From assembly GCF_038592985.1 (NCBI RefSeq), contig NZ_CP151951.1, forward strand, positions 3,587,001 through 3,651,000: a stretch of 64,000 nucleotides of DNA. The letters run 5' to 3'. The translations under genes and the position numbers were made by a program. Of the stretch, positions 55,510-64,000 are shown in pieces. Source of the DNA: Paenibacillus sp. FSL R10-2782 (GTDB lineage: Bacteria > Bacillota > Bacilli > Paenibacillales > Paenibacillaceae). The first letter of the stretch is position 1; each line of letters opens with the position of its first letter. A model generated the notes under the pieces. It made no database searches, was not told the DNA's origin, and worked only from the letters and a program-made list of their open reading frames with translations.

Positions 55510-56154
55510 TTATAAGCTGACATAAGGCTTCATTTTCGCTAACATTTTCGCGCCAATGCCCTTCACATGATCCAAATCGCTCACACGTCTGAACGGCCCG
55601 TGCTGATTACGATAGTTTAAGATCGCTTCGGCCTTTTTAGCCCCAACCCCTGGCAGTTCCATTAACTCGGCAGCAGTCGCCGTATTAATGTTCACCTTTT
55701 TTTCACCGGAAGCGGATGAAGCAACCGGATCGCCTGCTGTATTCGACCTGTTCGTCGTGGCATTCGAGCTTTCAACGCCAGTAACGGAAGTAACGGAACT
55801 AGAATCCATCACCTCAGACTGCTTTATGGTACTGGAGCTTTCGCTTCCATCGACCGATGCACCAGCAGAATCCTGTACAGCATCACGCTTCACATGGCCA
55901 GCTCCTTCGCCACCCGAAATGCGTTCAGCTTTGCCTGAGGCTTCGGCTACAGCACTCTTTCCCTGAGTCTGGCCGCTATTGCTTCGTGACTCATTTTGCT
56001 CCGGCTCTACCGCTAAAGCCTGCTCCACCTTATGATTAAGCACCTGCCACTCTTCTTCCGGCTCTGGACGCTGCCCACCAGCAAACAGAATAAGCCCACT
56101 ACCGATTAGGGAAAGCACTATTGCCGTTCCAGTCCATACGCGGTTCATTTCCAT
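55510..56154 (-). CDS. comEA: Competence protein ComEA (DNA receptor)
   Basis: 214 residues. An N-terminal membrane anchor (about 8-26, TGTAIVLSLIGSGLILFAGG) is followed by a Ser/Thr/Ala/Glu-rich linker of about 110 residues and a C-terminal pair of helix-hairpin-helix motifs (TAAELMELPGVGAKKAEAIL; VSDLDHVKGIGAKMLAKMKP). The HhH part binds double-stranded DNA on the cell surface. No SLBB domain is recognisable in the linker, unlike B. subtilis ComEA. ATG 56154 has GGGGA close upstream; ATG 56148 is an alternative. It heads comEA-comEB-comEC and is divergent from comER. Confidence 0.93.
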   Translation of the reverse strand: MEMNRVWTGTAIVLSLIGSGLILFAGGQRPEPEEEWQVLNHKVEQALAVEPEQNESRSNSGQTQGKSAVAEASGKAERISGGEGAGHVKRDAVQDSAGASVDGSESSSTIKQSEVMDSSSVTSVTGVESSNATTNRSNTAGDPVASSASGEKKVNINTATAAELMELPGVGAKKAEAILNYRNQHGPFRRVSDLDHVKGIGAKMLAKMKPYVSL

Positions 56155-56429
56155 TTTGTCCCCTTCTCCACATAGATTTTAGGGAAAGTGAGCCACTCAA
56201 TACAGCGTCTCAATCGAACAGAGCAAGCCTGTCCTATTCCCGTTAACCGGAGGATGTAAACAACCTCCATACGGTCTCGCTGTGAGCCATTTTCCAAAGA
56301 GAGGTACGACCTAGGGCACAATCTAACATGCTCAGACATAAAATTCGTCATGTCGGCCAAGACCGGGTGCATACACTAAGAAGAATGACAGCGTCTATAC
56401 CGCAAAGTATGAAAGGAGGACGTTGAACG

Positions 56430-57275
56430 ATGAAAGTTGGATTTATCGGGACTGGCAGCATGGGAAGTCTGCTGATTGAATCTTTTATTCATTCCAACGC
56501 ACTTAAACCACAGCAAATATCAGCAAGCAATCGAACGTATTCCAAGGTAGCCGAGCTGGCCCGTCGTTATCCAGGATTACATGCAGCCCAAAGCAACCGT
56601 GAGACGGCAGCGGATAGCGATATCCTGTTTATCTGCGTGAAGCCGCTGGAATCAAAAGCCGTAACGGATGAAATACGCAACGCCATTACAGAAGAGCAAA
56701 TCGTCGTTTCTATTACAAGTCCGGTACAGATACGCATCTTGGAGCATTCACTGAAAGCCAAAGTGTCCAAAATTATTCCTAGCATTACCCACCAGGTAGG
56801 CAGCGGAGCCTCACTATGCATCCATGGCAGCCGGATTACAGAGGAGGATCGCTCCCTTCTGGAAGAGCTTATGTCCCACATTAGCAGGCCGATTCGGGTT
56901 AAGGAATCCCATACGCGTATTACGTCGGATTTTTCCAGCTGTGGCCCTGCTTTCTTGGCCTTTTTTATGGATCAGTGGATTCATGCTGCGGTTCAGGCCA
57001 CGGGTATAGACCGTACGGAGCTATGTGCCCTTGCTGGTGAAATGATTATTGGCACAGGTAAGCTGCTTACAGAGGGCGGAATGACACCAGCCGAGTTGCA
57101 GGCGAGGGTAGCAGTTCCCGGAGGTATTACCGCTGAAGCCCTCGCACTGCTGGACATCAGCCTGCACAGCGTCTTTCCAGAGCTGATACAGGCCACGCAC
57201 AACAAGTACGAGGAGGACATGCAAAAGATAGATGCCTCCTTTGGCTTAAAGCCGATTAACCCGCAACAATATTGA
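56430..57275 (+). CDS. comER: Late competence protein ComER (ProC-like reductase)
   Basis: 281 residues of the pyrroline-5-carboxylate reductase family. The Rossmann motif is [19 protein letters not shown] and the dimerisation domain has [15 protein letters not shown] and [20 protein letters not shown]. Divergent placement next to comEA identifies it as ComER, whose role in competence or sporulation is regulatory and not well defined. The ATG follows AAAGGAGGA. Its last 20 nt overlap the 3' end of leuS on the opposite strand. Confidence 0.93.
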   Translation: MKVGFIGTGSMGSLLIESFIHSNALKPQQISASNRTYSKVAELARRYPGLHAAQSNRETAADSDILFICVKPLESKAVTDEIRNAITEEQIVVSITSPVQIRILEHSLKAKVSKIIPSITHQVGSGASLCIHGSRITEEDRSLLEELMSHISRPIRVKESHTRITSDFSSCGPAFLAFFMDQWIHAAVQATGIDRTELCALAGEMIIGTGKLLTEGGMTPAELQARVAVPGGITAEALALLDISLHSVFPELIQATHNKYEEDMQKIDASFGLKPINPQQY

Positions 57276-59694
57276 CCAGTTTGCCCGGTACTGCAATCAC
57301 CTTGCGGACCGATTTACCGGCAAGCGCCTGCTGAACGTTGTCCAGCGACAGAGCGAACGCCTCCATCGCTTTGGTGTCAAGGTCCTTGGCTATCGTCGCA
57401 CGCTGCACGATTTTACCGTTCACCTGCACCACAATTTCCACTTCGGCATCCACCGTCCATGTTTCATCATAAGCAGGCCAAGCCGCGTAAGTAATGCTTT
57501 CGTTGTGTCCCAGCAACTGCCACAGTTCCTCGGCCAAATGCGGTGCAAGCGGCGACAGCATCTGCACGAAGTTTTCCATTGCTGCACGCGGCAGACGGTC
57601 TGCTTTGTATGCATCGTTGGTGAAAATCATCAGTTGGCTGATCGCCGTATTGAAGCGCAGCGCATCCAGATCCTCGGTTACTTTTTTAAGCGTTTTATGC
57701 CAGGTCCGATTGAGCTCATCACTGCCGCCTTCATTTGTAATTTTATCGTTCAGGCTACCATCCTCGGAAACGAACAGACGCCATACACGGGACAGAAAAC
57801 GATGCGCTCCCTCAACCCCGTTTTCGCTCCATGGCTTAGTCGCCTCCAGTGGCCCCATAAACATCTCATAAATACGCAACGTATCAGCGCCAAATGTATT
57901 CACAATATCGTCAGGGTTGATGACATTACCGCGTGATTTACTCATTTTTTCATTATTGTTGCCTAGAATCATACCCTGGTTGACCAGTTTGTAGAAAGGC
58001 TCTTTTGTTTCTACAACGCCGATATCATACAGCACCTTGTGCCAGAAACGGGCATACAGCAAGTGAAGAACCGCATGTTCCGCACCACCGATGTACAGAT
58101 CCACAGGCAACCATTCACGCTGCTTCTCCTTGGATACAGGCTCTTTATCATTGTGCGGATCAATATAGCGCAGGTAATACCAGCAGCTTCCCGCCCATTG
58201 TGGCATGGTGTTTGTCTCGCGTCGTGCTTTCAAGCCCGTCTCGGGATCAATAGTTTCTACCCAATCCGTCGCATTCGCCAACGGGGACTCCCCTGTGCCT
58301 GAAGGCTTGATGTTATCCATTTCCGGCAGTACGAGCGGCAACTGATCCTCGGGAACTGTTTTGATCGTTCCATCTTCCAGATGAATCACCGGAATCGGCT
58401 CGCCCCAATAGCGTTGACGGCTGAACAGCCAGTCGCGCAAGCGGTACGTCACTTTTCCTTGCCCCTTACCCTCGGCTTCCAACCATTCAATCATCTTCGG
58501 AATGGCTTCCTCATTCGTAAGTCCATTCAGCGGACCTGAATTGACGTGCGGACCATCCTCGGTGTATGGCTCTTTAGCCACGTCCCCACCTTGGACAACC
58601 TCAATGATATTCAGCCCGAATTGCTTCGCAAATTCCCAGTCACGTGTGTCGTGACCTGGTACAGCCATGATCGCGCCTGTTCCGTAGCCAGCCAGCACAT
58701 AGTCGGCGATCCAGATCGGCAGCTTTTCACCGTTCACCGGATTCACTGCATAAGCGCCTGTGAAGACACCCGTTTTATCCTTTGCCAAATCCGTGCGCTC
58801 CAGATCGCTTTTACGGGCAGCTTGTTCACGGTATTGATTTACGGCAGCCTTTTGCTCAGGTGTAGTGATAACATCCACCAATTCCTGCTCAGGAGCCAGC
58901 ACACAGTAGCTTGCGCCGAACAGCGTATCCGGGCGGGTTGTAAATACCGTCAATTGCTTGTCATGGCCTTCAATTGGAAAATGAACCTCTGCCCCGGTAG
59001 ACTTGCCAATCCAGTTCCGCTGCATATCCTTAATGCTTTCGGACCAATCCAGCTCCTCCAAATCGTCCAGCAGACGGTCCGCATATTCCGTAATTTTCAG
59101 CATCCATTGACGCATTGGTTTGCGGATAACCGGATGACCGCCACGCTCACTCTTGCCGTCAATAACTTCTTCATTGGCCAGCACCGTTCCCAATGCAGGA
59201 CACCAGTTCACAGGCACTTCAGCTACATAAGCAAGACCGCGCTTGTACAGCTGGATGAAAATCCACTGTGTCCATTTGTAGTAATCGGGGTCTGTTGTGC
59301 TGATTTCACGATCCCAGTCGTATGAAAAGCCAAGCGATTTGATTTGACGGCGGAAGTTATTCACATTTTTCACCGTAATTTCACGTGGATGCTCTCCCGT
59401 ATCCAGCGCATGTTGCTCGGCAGGCAGACCGAAGGCGTCCCAACCCATCGGATGCAGTACGTTGTAGCCGCGCATTCTTTTATAGCGTGAAACAATATCC
59501 GTTGCCGTGTAGCCTTCTGGGTGGCCTACATGCAGACCAGCTCCTGACGGGTACGGGAACATATCCAAAGCATAAAACTTCGGCTTACCCTGCTCTTCCC
59601 CGGTACGGAACGTTTTGTTCTCATCCCAATATTTCTGCCATTTTGGTTCAATACTTTGCGGTTGATAGCCGTGCTTCGGCTGTGTGTCTGTCAT
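57256..59694 (-). CDS. leuS: Leucine--tRNA ligase
   Basis: 812 residues, class Ia synthetase charging tRNA-Leu. The HIGH motif appears as [12 protein letters not shown] after YPSGAGL, and the KMSKS loop as [19 protein letters not shown]1 editing domain with [11 protein letters not shown] and an anticodon-binding C-terminal domain are present. The start is ATG 59694 behind GAGGAGGAA, giving [13 protein letters not shown]. The frame is open another 79 codons, but through the T-box terminator. It is controlled by the T-box leader upstream. Confidence 0.98.
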   Translation of the reverse strand: MTDTQPKHGYQPQSIEPKWQKYWDENKTFRTGEEQGKPKFYALDMFPYPSGAGLHVGHPEGYTATDIVSRYKRMRGYNVLHPMGWDAFGLPAEQHALDTGEHPREITVKNVNNFRRQIKSLGFSYDWDREISTTDPDYYKWTQWIFIQLYKRGLAYVAEVPVNWCPALGTVLANEEVIDGKSERGGHPVIRKPMRQWMLKITEYADRLLDDLEELDWSESIKDMQRNWIGKSTGAEVHFPIEGHDKQLTVFTTRPDTLFGASYCVLAPEQELVDVITTPEQKAAVNQYREQAARKSDLERTDLAKDKTGVFTGAYAVNPVNGEKLPIWIADYVLAGYGTGAIMAVPGHDTRDWEFAKQFGLNIIEVVQGGDVAKEPYTEDGPHVNSGPLNGLTNEEAIPKMIEWLEAEGKGQGKVTYRLRDWLFSRQRYWGEPIPVIHLEDGTIKTVPEDQLPLVLPEMDNIKPSGTGESPLANATDWVETIDPETGLKARRETNTMPQWAGSCWYYLRYIDPHNDKEPVSKEKQREWLPVDLYIGGAEHAVLHLLYARFWHKVLYDIGVVETKEPFYKLVNQGMILGNNNEKMSKSRGNVINPDDIVNTFGADTLRIYEMFMGPLEATKPWSENGVEGAHRFLSRVWRLFVSEDGSLNDKITNEGGSDELNRTWHKTLKKVTEDLDALRFNTAISQLMIFTNDAYKADRLPRAAMENFVQMLSPLAPHLAEELWQLLGHNESITYAAWPAYDETWTVDAEVEIVVQVNGKIVQRATIAKDLDTKAMEAFALSLDNVQQALAGKSVRKVIAVPGKLVNIVAG

Positions 59695-59722
59695 TATCAA
59701 TTCCTCCTCAAACGGTATGCAA

Positions 59723-60026
59723 CAAAAAAACCTCTGCATCCCGTAGCGTGTCAGCGCTAGGGACGAGAGGTTATATTCCCGTGGTACCACCCTAGTTAGC
59801 AGAAAGCGTTCTTCGCCTTCTACTCCCTTTGCACCTGATAACGGAGGTGATCCGATGCGGGTTAATAACAGGGTACAAGCACCTGTATAGGGCATTCCTG
59901 CGTTGGGCGCATATCTCCGAGGCGAGTTCACTTTGCACTGTCAACCGGCTTGCACCATCCGCCGGCTCTCTACATGTCCAGACAAAACTACTATTCCTCA
60001 TCAGCGATTGTTTAACCGTTAATAAT
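59723..60026 (-). promoter_or_regulatory. T-box leader of leuS
   Basis: On the minus strand the leader begins with the stem I motif GATGAGGAATAGTAG (60002-59988), contains a specifier-loop-like GTGAACTCG whose CTC (59926-59924) would pair with a leucine tRNA anticodon GAG, and the T-box AGGGTGGTACCACGG (59793-59779). The terminator stem follows (59772-59766 with 59735-59729 and inner pairs) with a T-run at 59730-59723. Uncharged tRNA-Leu would stabilise the antiterminator. The 492-nt gap before leuS contains this leader and no gene. Confidence 0.9.
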
Positions 60027-60032
60027 GGCACT

Positions 60033-60061
60033 ATTATATTGAAAACCGCGAAAAAAGTCAA
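60033..60061 (-). promoter_or_regulatory. Sigma-A promoter of leuS
   Basis: On the minus strand TTGACT (60061-60056), a 17-nt spacer and TATAAT (60038-60033) lie just upstream of the T-box. Confidence 0.85.
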
Positions 60062-60186
60062 ATAAGGACTGCATTTGGTGCTAAACACCAACTTCATTCG
60101 TTTGCTACATGACACACGGAGGCAAATGTTTTATAATTAGCCGAGCCAGATTGAGATGAGATGAGTTGAGAAAGGTGAGCTGAGAC

Positions 60187-60573
60187 ATGGCACAAATTAA
60201 AATTTACGGAATAAAAGAAGCCCTGAATCCGATCAAGGAGCAACTTTCAGATGTGATTCATTCCGCTGTGGTGGATGCGTTCCAATATCCCCCCGACAAA
60301 AGGTTTCATCGTTTTTTCCCTATGAATCAGGAAGACTTCGTATTTGCCCACGATCGCTCGGAGGCATACACCATTATTGAAATTAGTGTGTTTGAAGGCA
60401 GAACAACAGAGGCTAAAAAGCACCTCATCCAGCTGCTATTCCAAAAAATTAACGATTTAGGCATTGCCCCGCACGATCTTGAAATTACTATATTTGAGAC
60501 GCCGAAACAGAATTGGGGCATTCGCGGTGTACCAGGTGATGAACTTCAACTGAACTATAAAGTAAATATATAA
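60187..60573 (+). CDS. Tautomerase superfamily protein lacking the N-terminal proline
   Basis: 128 residues that align with the longer tautomerase group (YrdN-like): VVDAFQYPPDKRFHRFFPMN and YTIIEISVFEGRTTEAKKHL are typical. The family's catalytic base is Pro1 exposed after Met removal, but here the protein begins MAQIKIYG, with Ala in that place. So it either acts differently or is not a tautomerase in the usual sense. GAAAGGTGAG gives the ribosome binding site, within a run of GAGAT-like pentamers (about 60152-60182). It has its own terminator and stands alone, divergent from leuS. Confidence 0.85.
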   Translation: MAQIKIYGIKEALNPIKEQLSDVIHSAVVDAFQYPPDKRFHRFFPMNQEDFVFAHDRSEAYTIIEISVFEGRTTEAKKHLIQLLFQKINDLGIAPHDLEITIFETPKQNWGIRGVPGDELQLNYKVNI

Positions 60574-60592
60574 TTTCGAAGCTCTTATGCAA

Positions 60593-60634
60593 AAAGACGC
60601 CTTTCATGTCATCATGAAAAGCGTCTTTCTTTTT
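60593..60634. terminator. Bidirectional terminator between the tautomerase gene and yqeM
   Basis: AAAGACGC (60593-60600) pairs with GCGTCTTT (60621-60628), with TTTCATG/CATGAAA inside. T-runs follow on both sides (TTTCTTTTT on plus, TTTTTGC on minus). Confidence 0.9.
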
Positions 60635-60659
60635 CCTATATTAGCCTGATAAAGCTTCA

Positions 60660-61433
60660 TTATTTTACAGCAACATAAAATAGTCTCGCTGCATCATCTA
60701 CTGCTTCTACCCATTCAAAGTCCGCATATACCTTCACATCGCGAAAACCGGCTTTGGACAGTTCCGTTTTCATCCAGTCCGGGTCATAGGCACGTTGCAC
60801 ATGAATTTCCTCGAACCGCTGGTATACATCGCGCCCTTCATTTTCTGCTCTCGCAAAAATGCTGAGATGATGCTCAATTTCAGAGCGTGGAGCATCCAAC
60901 GCACAAGTCCAGATATATGAAATGGAGCGCTCATCCAGTACAAAGGGCTGCTCTTCATCATAACGCACAAACGTCTGGGGATGATGTACATCGAACAGAA
61001 AGGTTCCGCCAGGCTTAAGACCGGCATACGTTCTGCGAAAAGTAGCAGCAATGTCCTCTTCCTCCAGCAAATAATTCAGACAATCGCAAAAAGAAATGAC
61101 AGAATCCACAGGCTCCGGTAAATTCCATTCCCGCATATCCTGCTCTATCCAGCGAATGCTCCCCTCACGGAACAAACGCTGGCCTTGCGTAGTTGTTTCC
61201 ATTTTGCGACGGGCTACCGCCAGCATATCTGAAGACAAGTCGATGCCAGCCACCTCGAAGCCCGAGTTGACCAGTGGAATCGTAATGGAGCCCGTCCCAC
61301 AGCCCAGCTCTGCCACCGTATGCGGCATACCATGCTGATCCCAGGCCTGCCGAGCAAAACGCAGCCAGTCCGGGTACGGCATGTCCTGCATCAGCTCATC
61401 ATACACATAGGCAAACTTCCGGTAAGAAGCCAT
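60660..61433 (-). CDS. yqeM: Class I SAM-dependent methyltransferase YqeM
   Basis: 257 residues. The SAM-binding motif I is VAELGCGTGSITIPL, followed by VAGIDLSSDMLAVARRK, with the rest of a Rossmann methyltransferase fold. Its place after rsfS, here with cvfB inserted, identifies it as YqeM of the Bacilli cluster, whose substrate is not established. The start ATG lies 4 nt past the cvfB stop with GGGGA inside the cvfB end. It is last gene of the yhbY-to-yqeM operon. Confidence 0.9.
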   Translation of the reverse strand: MASYRKFAYVYDELMQDMPYPDWLRFARQAWDQHGMPHTVAELGCGTGSITIPLVNSGFEVAGIDLSSDMLAVARRKMETTTQGQRLFREGSIRWIEQDMREWNLPEPVDSVISFCDCLNYLLEEEDIAATFRRTYAGLKPGGTFLFDVHHPQTFVRYDEEQPFVLDERSISYIWTCALDAPRSEIEHHLSIFARAENEGRDVYQRFEEIHVQRAYDPDWMKTELSKAGFRDVKVYADFEWVEAVDDAARLFYVAVK

Positions 61434-61436
61434 TTT

Positions 61437-62345
61437 TTATTCCCCATTCCCGTCCTTCGGTTCAGGCATTTTCTCCACCAAGTAGGTCCAATTTTCCTTT
61501 TGTGTAACCAGTCCTTCCTTCATCAGCTTGCCCATCGCACGCTTGAAGGCGGATTTACTGATACCGAACCGTTGCTTAATAATATCCGGCGGCGTTGCGT
61601 CGGAATAAGGCATACCGCCACCCGGACGCTCTTTCAGAAAGGCAATGAGACGATCTGCATCCTCATCACGGCCCACTTCCTTGCGTGGCGACATCGCCAG
61701 ATTCACCCGACCGTCTTCACGAACCAGTGTGACCCGTACCTTCACCTCTTCACCCAAACGAAGCATCCGGTTGCGTTCCGAGGAATGAATCATGCCAATC
61801 GCGCCAAAACCAAGCACGCCACCGTCCACCAGGACAAACGTACCCATCTGGAGCGGCTTGTACACCGTCGCCTGCACCCACGTATTGAGCCATGAATCAG
61901 GTGCATGGAAGGACAATGGAGCCAGTTCCTGCTCACCCGCCAGCTTAGCCCGCAACCTGCCCTGCTTATCATGCTCCATAATAGCATAGACGTAGTCACC
62001 CACCTGAGGGTGCAAATCCCGGTTCTCAGGCAACTCACGAATCGGCAGCAGCAATTGACGCCCCAATCCCATTTCCAAAAAACAACCCAGACGCGGATGC
62101 ACATCCGCCACCTGAAGTTTGGCCAGTTCGCCCAGCGAGAGGAACGGCTTTTTCATAGTAGCGGCCAAACGGTCCTCTGTATCGTGAAAAATAAATACTT
62201 CCAGCCGTTCTCCAACCTCGATCTCACGTGTCAGCTCGGTATAATGAAGCAACACATCCTGATCGCCGACTGTGAGAAAGTAGCCGAAGGGGGATACCTC
62301 ACGATCTACCATAATCGTGACATAAGTACCAGCAATCAGATTCAT
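61437..62345 (-). CDS. cvfB: S1-type RNA-binding protein, CvfB/YitL family
   Basis: 302 residues. It contains several S1-like OB folds (NLIAGTYVTIMVDREVSPFG, HPRLGCFLEMGLGRQLLLP, then a third with GTFVLVDGGVLGFGAIGMIH) and a C-terminal winged helix (PPDIIKQRFGISKSAFKRAM). This matches CvfB, linked to virulence gene expression in Staphylococcus and called YitL in Bacillus. It overlaps rsfS by 4 nt, so it is part of the operon; in B. subtilis yitL lies elsewhere. The RNA target is unknown. Confidence 0.92.
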   Translation of the reverse strand: MNLIAGTYVTIMVDREVSPFGYFLTVGDQDVLLHYTELTREIEVGERLEVFIFHDTEDRLAATMKKPFLSLGELAKLQVADVHPRLGCFLEMGLGRQLLLPIRELPENRDLHPQVGDYVYAIMEHDKQGRLRAKLAGEQELAPLSFHAPDSWLNTWVQATVYKPLQMGTFVLVDGGVLGFGAIGMIHSSERNRMLRLGEEVKVRVTLVREDGRVNLAMSPRKEVGRDEDADRLIAFLKERPGGGMPYSDATPPDIIKQRFGISKSAFKRAMGKLMKEGLVTQKENWTYLVEKMPEPKDGNGE

Positions 62346-62689
62346 ACCTTCTCCACAACCTTAGCGTCCGACCAAAGTCTTTCAATGTTATAATATTCAC
62401 GCTCGTCGCGATGGAAGACATGCACTACGACATCTCCCAAGTCCATCAGAACCCAGCGACCCGAATCCATTCCTTCGATCCCTTTGATTGTTGTACCTTC
62501 ATCATGAGCGCGTTTGCGAATTTCCGTCACAATCGCCTGTACCTGAGTATCCGAATTACCGTGGCAGATAACAAAGTAATCCGCTACAAGGGATACGCCC
62601 CGCAAGTCAAGGGCTACAATATTCATGGCCTTCTTATCTTCAGCGGCCTCAACCGTAATTTGCATTAATTTCTCATTAGTTATGGTCAT
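62342..62689 (-). CDS. rsfS: Ribosomal silencing factor RsfS
   Basis: 115 residues. RsfS binds L14 on the 50S subunit and blocks subunit joining under starvation. The core reads NIVALDLRGVSLVADYFVIC, then IEGMDSGRWVLMDLGDVVVH, the family signature. It overlaps yqeK upstream and cvfB downstream by 4 nt each, showing translational coupling. Confidence 0.96.
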   Translation of the reverse strand: MTITNEKLMQITVEAAEDKKAMNIVALDLRGVSLVADYFVICHGNSDTQVQAIVTEIRKRAHDEGTTIKGIEGMDSGRWVLMDLGDVVVHVFHRDEREYYNIERLWSDAKVVEKV

Positions 62690-63282
62690 TCATGAACCTC
62701 CGATTTTCTCTGTTTAAGTTGTTGGATCAGATCATTTCGCGACAGTACCGTCAACGGAAAAATAACCTTTTGCTTCTCCAGCAGCAGTGAAATCGTGGAA
62801 TCAAATCCAGCGACAAGACCCTGCTCCAAACTTTTTTTCGCCTGTTTGCGGATATGATCTACCCCTGGGAAATCTCTTCCCGGCTCGATATAATCAGCGA
62901 GACACACGACTTTGTCTAGCAAACTCATGCCTACACGTCCTGAGGTATGCCAGCGAATGGCACTCCGTATTTCAGAGTCTTCCACCCCATAGTCTCTCGC
63001 TGCAACGCAATATCCTACCTCAGAATGCCACAGTTGCTTGTCATGTTGCAAAAGCTCTTGGTCACATTCGGGATGACTGCGAATCACTTCCTCCATCTGC
63101 TGAACGGGCCAATATTTCGCTACATCATGCAAAATAGCCGCTAATTCGGCCTTATCCGGGTCCGCGCCATACCGCTTGGCAAGCTCCACGGAGGTATGCA
63201 TGACACCTAGTGTGTGCTTCCAGCGTTTTTCAGGCATTTGACCAGATACGGCCTCCATCAATTGCTCACGGCTGTACTTCAT
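62686..63282 (-). CDS. yqeK: HD domain protein YqeK (Ap4A hydrolase family)
   Basis: 198 residues with the HD phosphohydrolase motif HDVAKYWP and an upstream metal-ligand H in KRWKHTLGVM. YqeK proteins hydrolyse diadenosine tetraphosphate symmetrically. ATG 63282 is the proper start (MKYSREQLMEAV), behind AAGGGGCGG at 5 nt, and overlaps the end of nadD by 17 nt. The frame continues 53 codons into nadD without a ribosome binding site. The order nadD-yqeK-rsfS is conserved in Bacilli. Confidence 0.94.
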   Translation of the reverse strand: MKYSREQLMEAVSGQMPEKRWKHTLGVMHTSVELAKRYGADPDKAELAAILHDVAKYWPVQQMEEVIRSHPECDQELLQHDKQLWHSEVGYCVAARDYGVEDSEIRSAIRWHTSGRVGMSLLDKVVCLADYIEPGRDFPGVDHIRKQAKKSLEQGLVAGFDSTISLLLEKQKVIFPLTVLSRNDLIQQLKQRKSEVHE

Positions 63283-63856
63283 ACAAACCGCCCCTTGTAA
63301 TGTAATCATGCACACGATCAGGCACAAGATAGCGAATGGTGCGCCCTTCCGCAACACGTTCCCGAATATCCGTCGAGGAAATATCCACCACCGGCATATC
63401 CGCCAGCAGCACCTTGTTTTGCAAATAATGCGGCAGTTCATTCAGCGCAAGCTGGAAACCGGGACGCCGGACACCGATAAAACAAATCCGGTGCGCCAGC
63501 TCCTCAATCCCCTGCCAATGAGGTAAGTAATTCACCATATCCGCGCCAATGATAAAATAAAAATCAACAGCAGGATGCAGTTCCTGAAGCTTTTTGATCG
63601 TGTCAATAGTATAAGATACCCCGCCGCGAAGCACTTCAATATCCAACACTTCAAAAGCAGGATGGCCTGCCACCGCTTCACTCGTCATCTCCAGCCGCTC
63701 CGTGCCGCTCGCCCCCGCCTGATGCTTGTGCGGAGGGATATGGGAAGGCATGAACCATACATGGTCCAGCGCATAGGCATCCCTTGCCGCTTCTCCAGCC
63801 AGCAGATGTCCAATATGAATCGGGTCAAATGTACCGCCCATAATACCGATTTTCAT
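63266..63856 (-). CDS. nadD: Nicotinate-nucleotide adenylyltransferase
   Basis: 196 residues, transferring AMP to nicotinate mononucleotide in NAD synthesis. The nucleotidyltransferase motif GGTFDPIHIGHLLAG is at residues 6-20, and the C-terminal ISSTDIRERVAEGRTIRYLV contains the SSTxIR motif. Length is normal. The ATG follows GGGGAGAAAAC, 18 nt after the yhbY stop. Confidence 0.97.
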   Translation of the reverse strand: MKIGIMGGTFDPIHIGHLLAGEAARDAYALDHVWFMPSHIPPHKHQAGASGTERLEMTSEAVAGHPAFEVLDIEVLRGGVSYTIDTIKKLQELHPAVDFYFIIGADMVNYLPHWQGIEELAHRICFIGVRRPGFQLALNELPHYLQNKVLLADMPVVDISSTDIRERVAEGRTIRYLVPDRVHDYITRGGLYEVQP

Positions 63857-63874
63857 AGTTTTCTCCCCGCTTGC

Positions 63875-64000
63875 TTATCCTCTAGGCAGTTCGATTTGCT
63901 TGTTATCACGGGATTCCTTGTACAAAATAATCGTGCTCCCGATGAGCTGCACAAGCTCGGAACCTGTTTCCGTAGCCAGCTCTTCCGCAATTTCATGCTT
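63875..64000 (-). CDS. yhbY: Ribosome assembly RNA-binding protein YhbY (3' end only)
   Basis: The last 41 codons are in the window: KHEIAEELATETGSELVQLI then GSTIILYKESRDNKQIELPR. This is the C-terminal part of the CRM domain of YhbY, with the typical IGxTIILYKES segment. The stop TAA is at 63877-63875. The 5' part lies beyond 64000. It precedes nadD as in B. subtilis. Confidence 0.92.
   Translation of the reverse strand, partial: KHEIAEELATETGSELVQLIGSTIILYKESRDNKQIELPRG

Noticed and set aside
59792..60115. Open frames within the leuS leader on both strands
   Set aside because: They run through the T-box structure, have no ribosome binding site and no recognisable protein features.
60152..60182. 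GAGAT/GAGTT-like pentamer run before the tautomerase gene
   Set aside because: Considered as a phase-variable tandem repeat, but the units are imperfect and few, and part of it is simply the ribosome binding site.

Overview
This window looks like chromosomal DNA of a spore-forming Firmicute of the Paenibacillus polymyxa type. It carries sporulation genes (gpr, spoIIP, a yqxA-like gene), late competence genes (comEA/EB/EC, comER), strong Shine-Dalgarno sequences (AGGAGG), sigma-A promoters, CIRCE and T-box regulation. Its gene order closely follows the yqe-com-hrcA-dnaK-rpsU region of Bacillus subtilis. Almost all genes lie on the minus strand. There are no tRNA or rRNA genes, CRISPR arrays, transposases or prophage genes.

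Layout, right to left along the main transcription direction: (i) 64000-60660: yhbY (partial), nadD, yqeK, rsfS, cvfB, yqeM, a tightly overlapping ribosome-assembly/NAD cluster; (ii) 60573-57256: a plus-strand tautomerase-like gene, then leuS behind a complete T-box leader; (iii) 57275-51999: comER (plus strand) opposite comEA-comEB-comEC; (iv) 51909-46728: an accessory stretch with a TetR regulator, an aldo/keto reductase, a Fur-controlled siderophore-binding lipoprotein and an ECF sigma/anti-sigma pair; (v) 46513-38283: holA, rpsT (plus strand), gpr, spoIIP, a yqxA-like gene, lepA, hemW; (vi) 38123-31652: an ArgA-like acetyltransferase behind a possible ARG box, a small membrane protein, and hrcA-grpE-dnaK-dnaJ under CIRCE; (vii) 31465-26345: a malate/citrate module (sensor kinase, response regulator, 2-hydroxycarboxylate transporter, malic enzyme); (viii) 26173-25079: small genes, one resembling an exosporium protein; (ix) 24883-19395: prmA, an M50 protease, rsmE, mtaB, a NUDIX hydrolase, and a YqeW-type Na/Pi transporter on the plus strand; (x) 18872-4975: an RlmI-type methyltransferase and the recombination operon addB-addA-sbcD-sbcC; (xi) 4710-1: a glycine/tyrosine-rich small protein, a divergent MocR/EamA pair, a HIT protein, rpsU-yqeY and the first codons of one more gene.

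In B. subtilis dnaJ, prmA, rsmE and mtaB are contiguous. Here the malate module and small genes sit between dnaJ and prmA, and the dnaJ and rsmE leaders share a near-identical 30-nt block. The least explained material is non-coding: a large structured repeat present twice (upstream of the rlmI-like gene and of hemW), a hairpin cluster between lepA and hemW with mutually exclusive pairings, a decayed copy of the acetyltransferase 3' end under the hrcA promoter, and a minus-strand terminator placed so that the NUDIX transcript may run antisense through the whole Na/Pi transporter gene. No clearly new multi-gene system was found. All functional calls come from reading motifs and gene order, without database searches.
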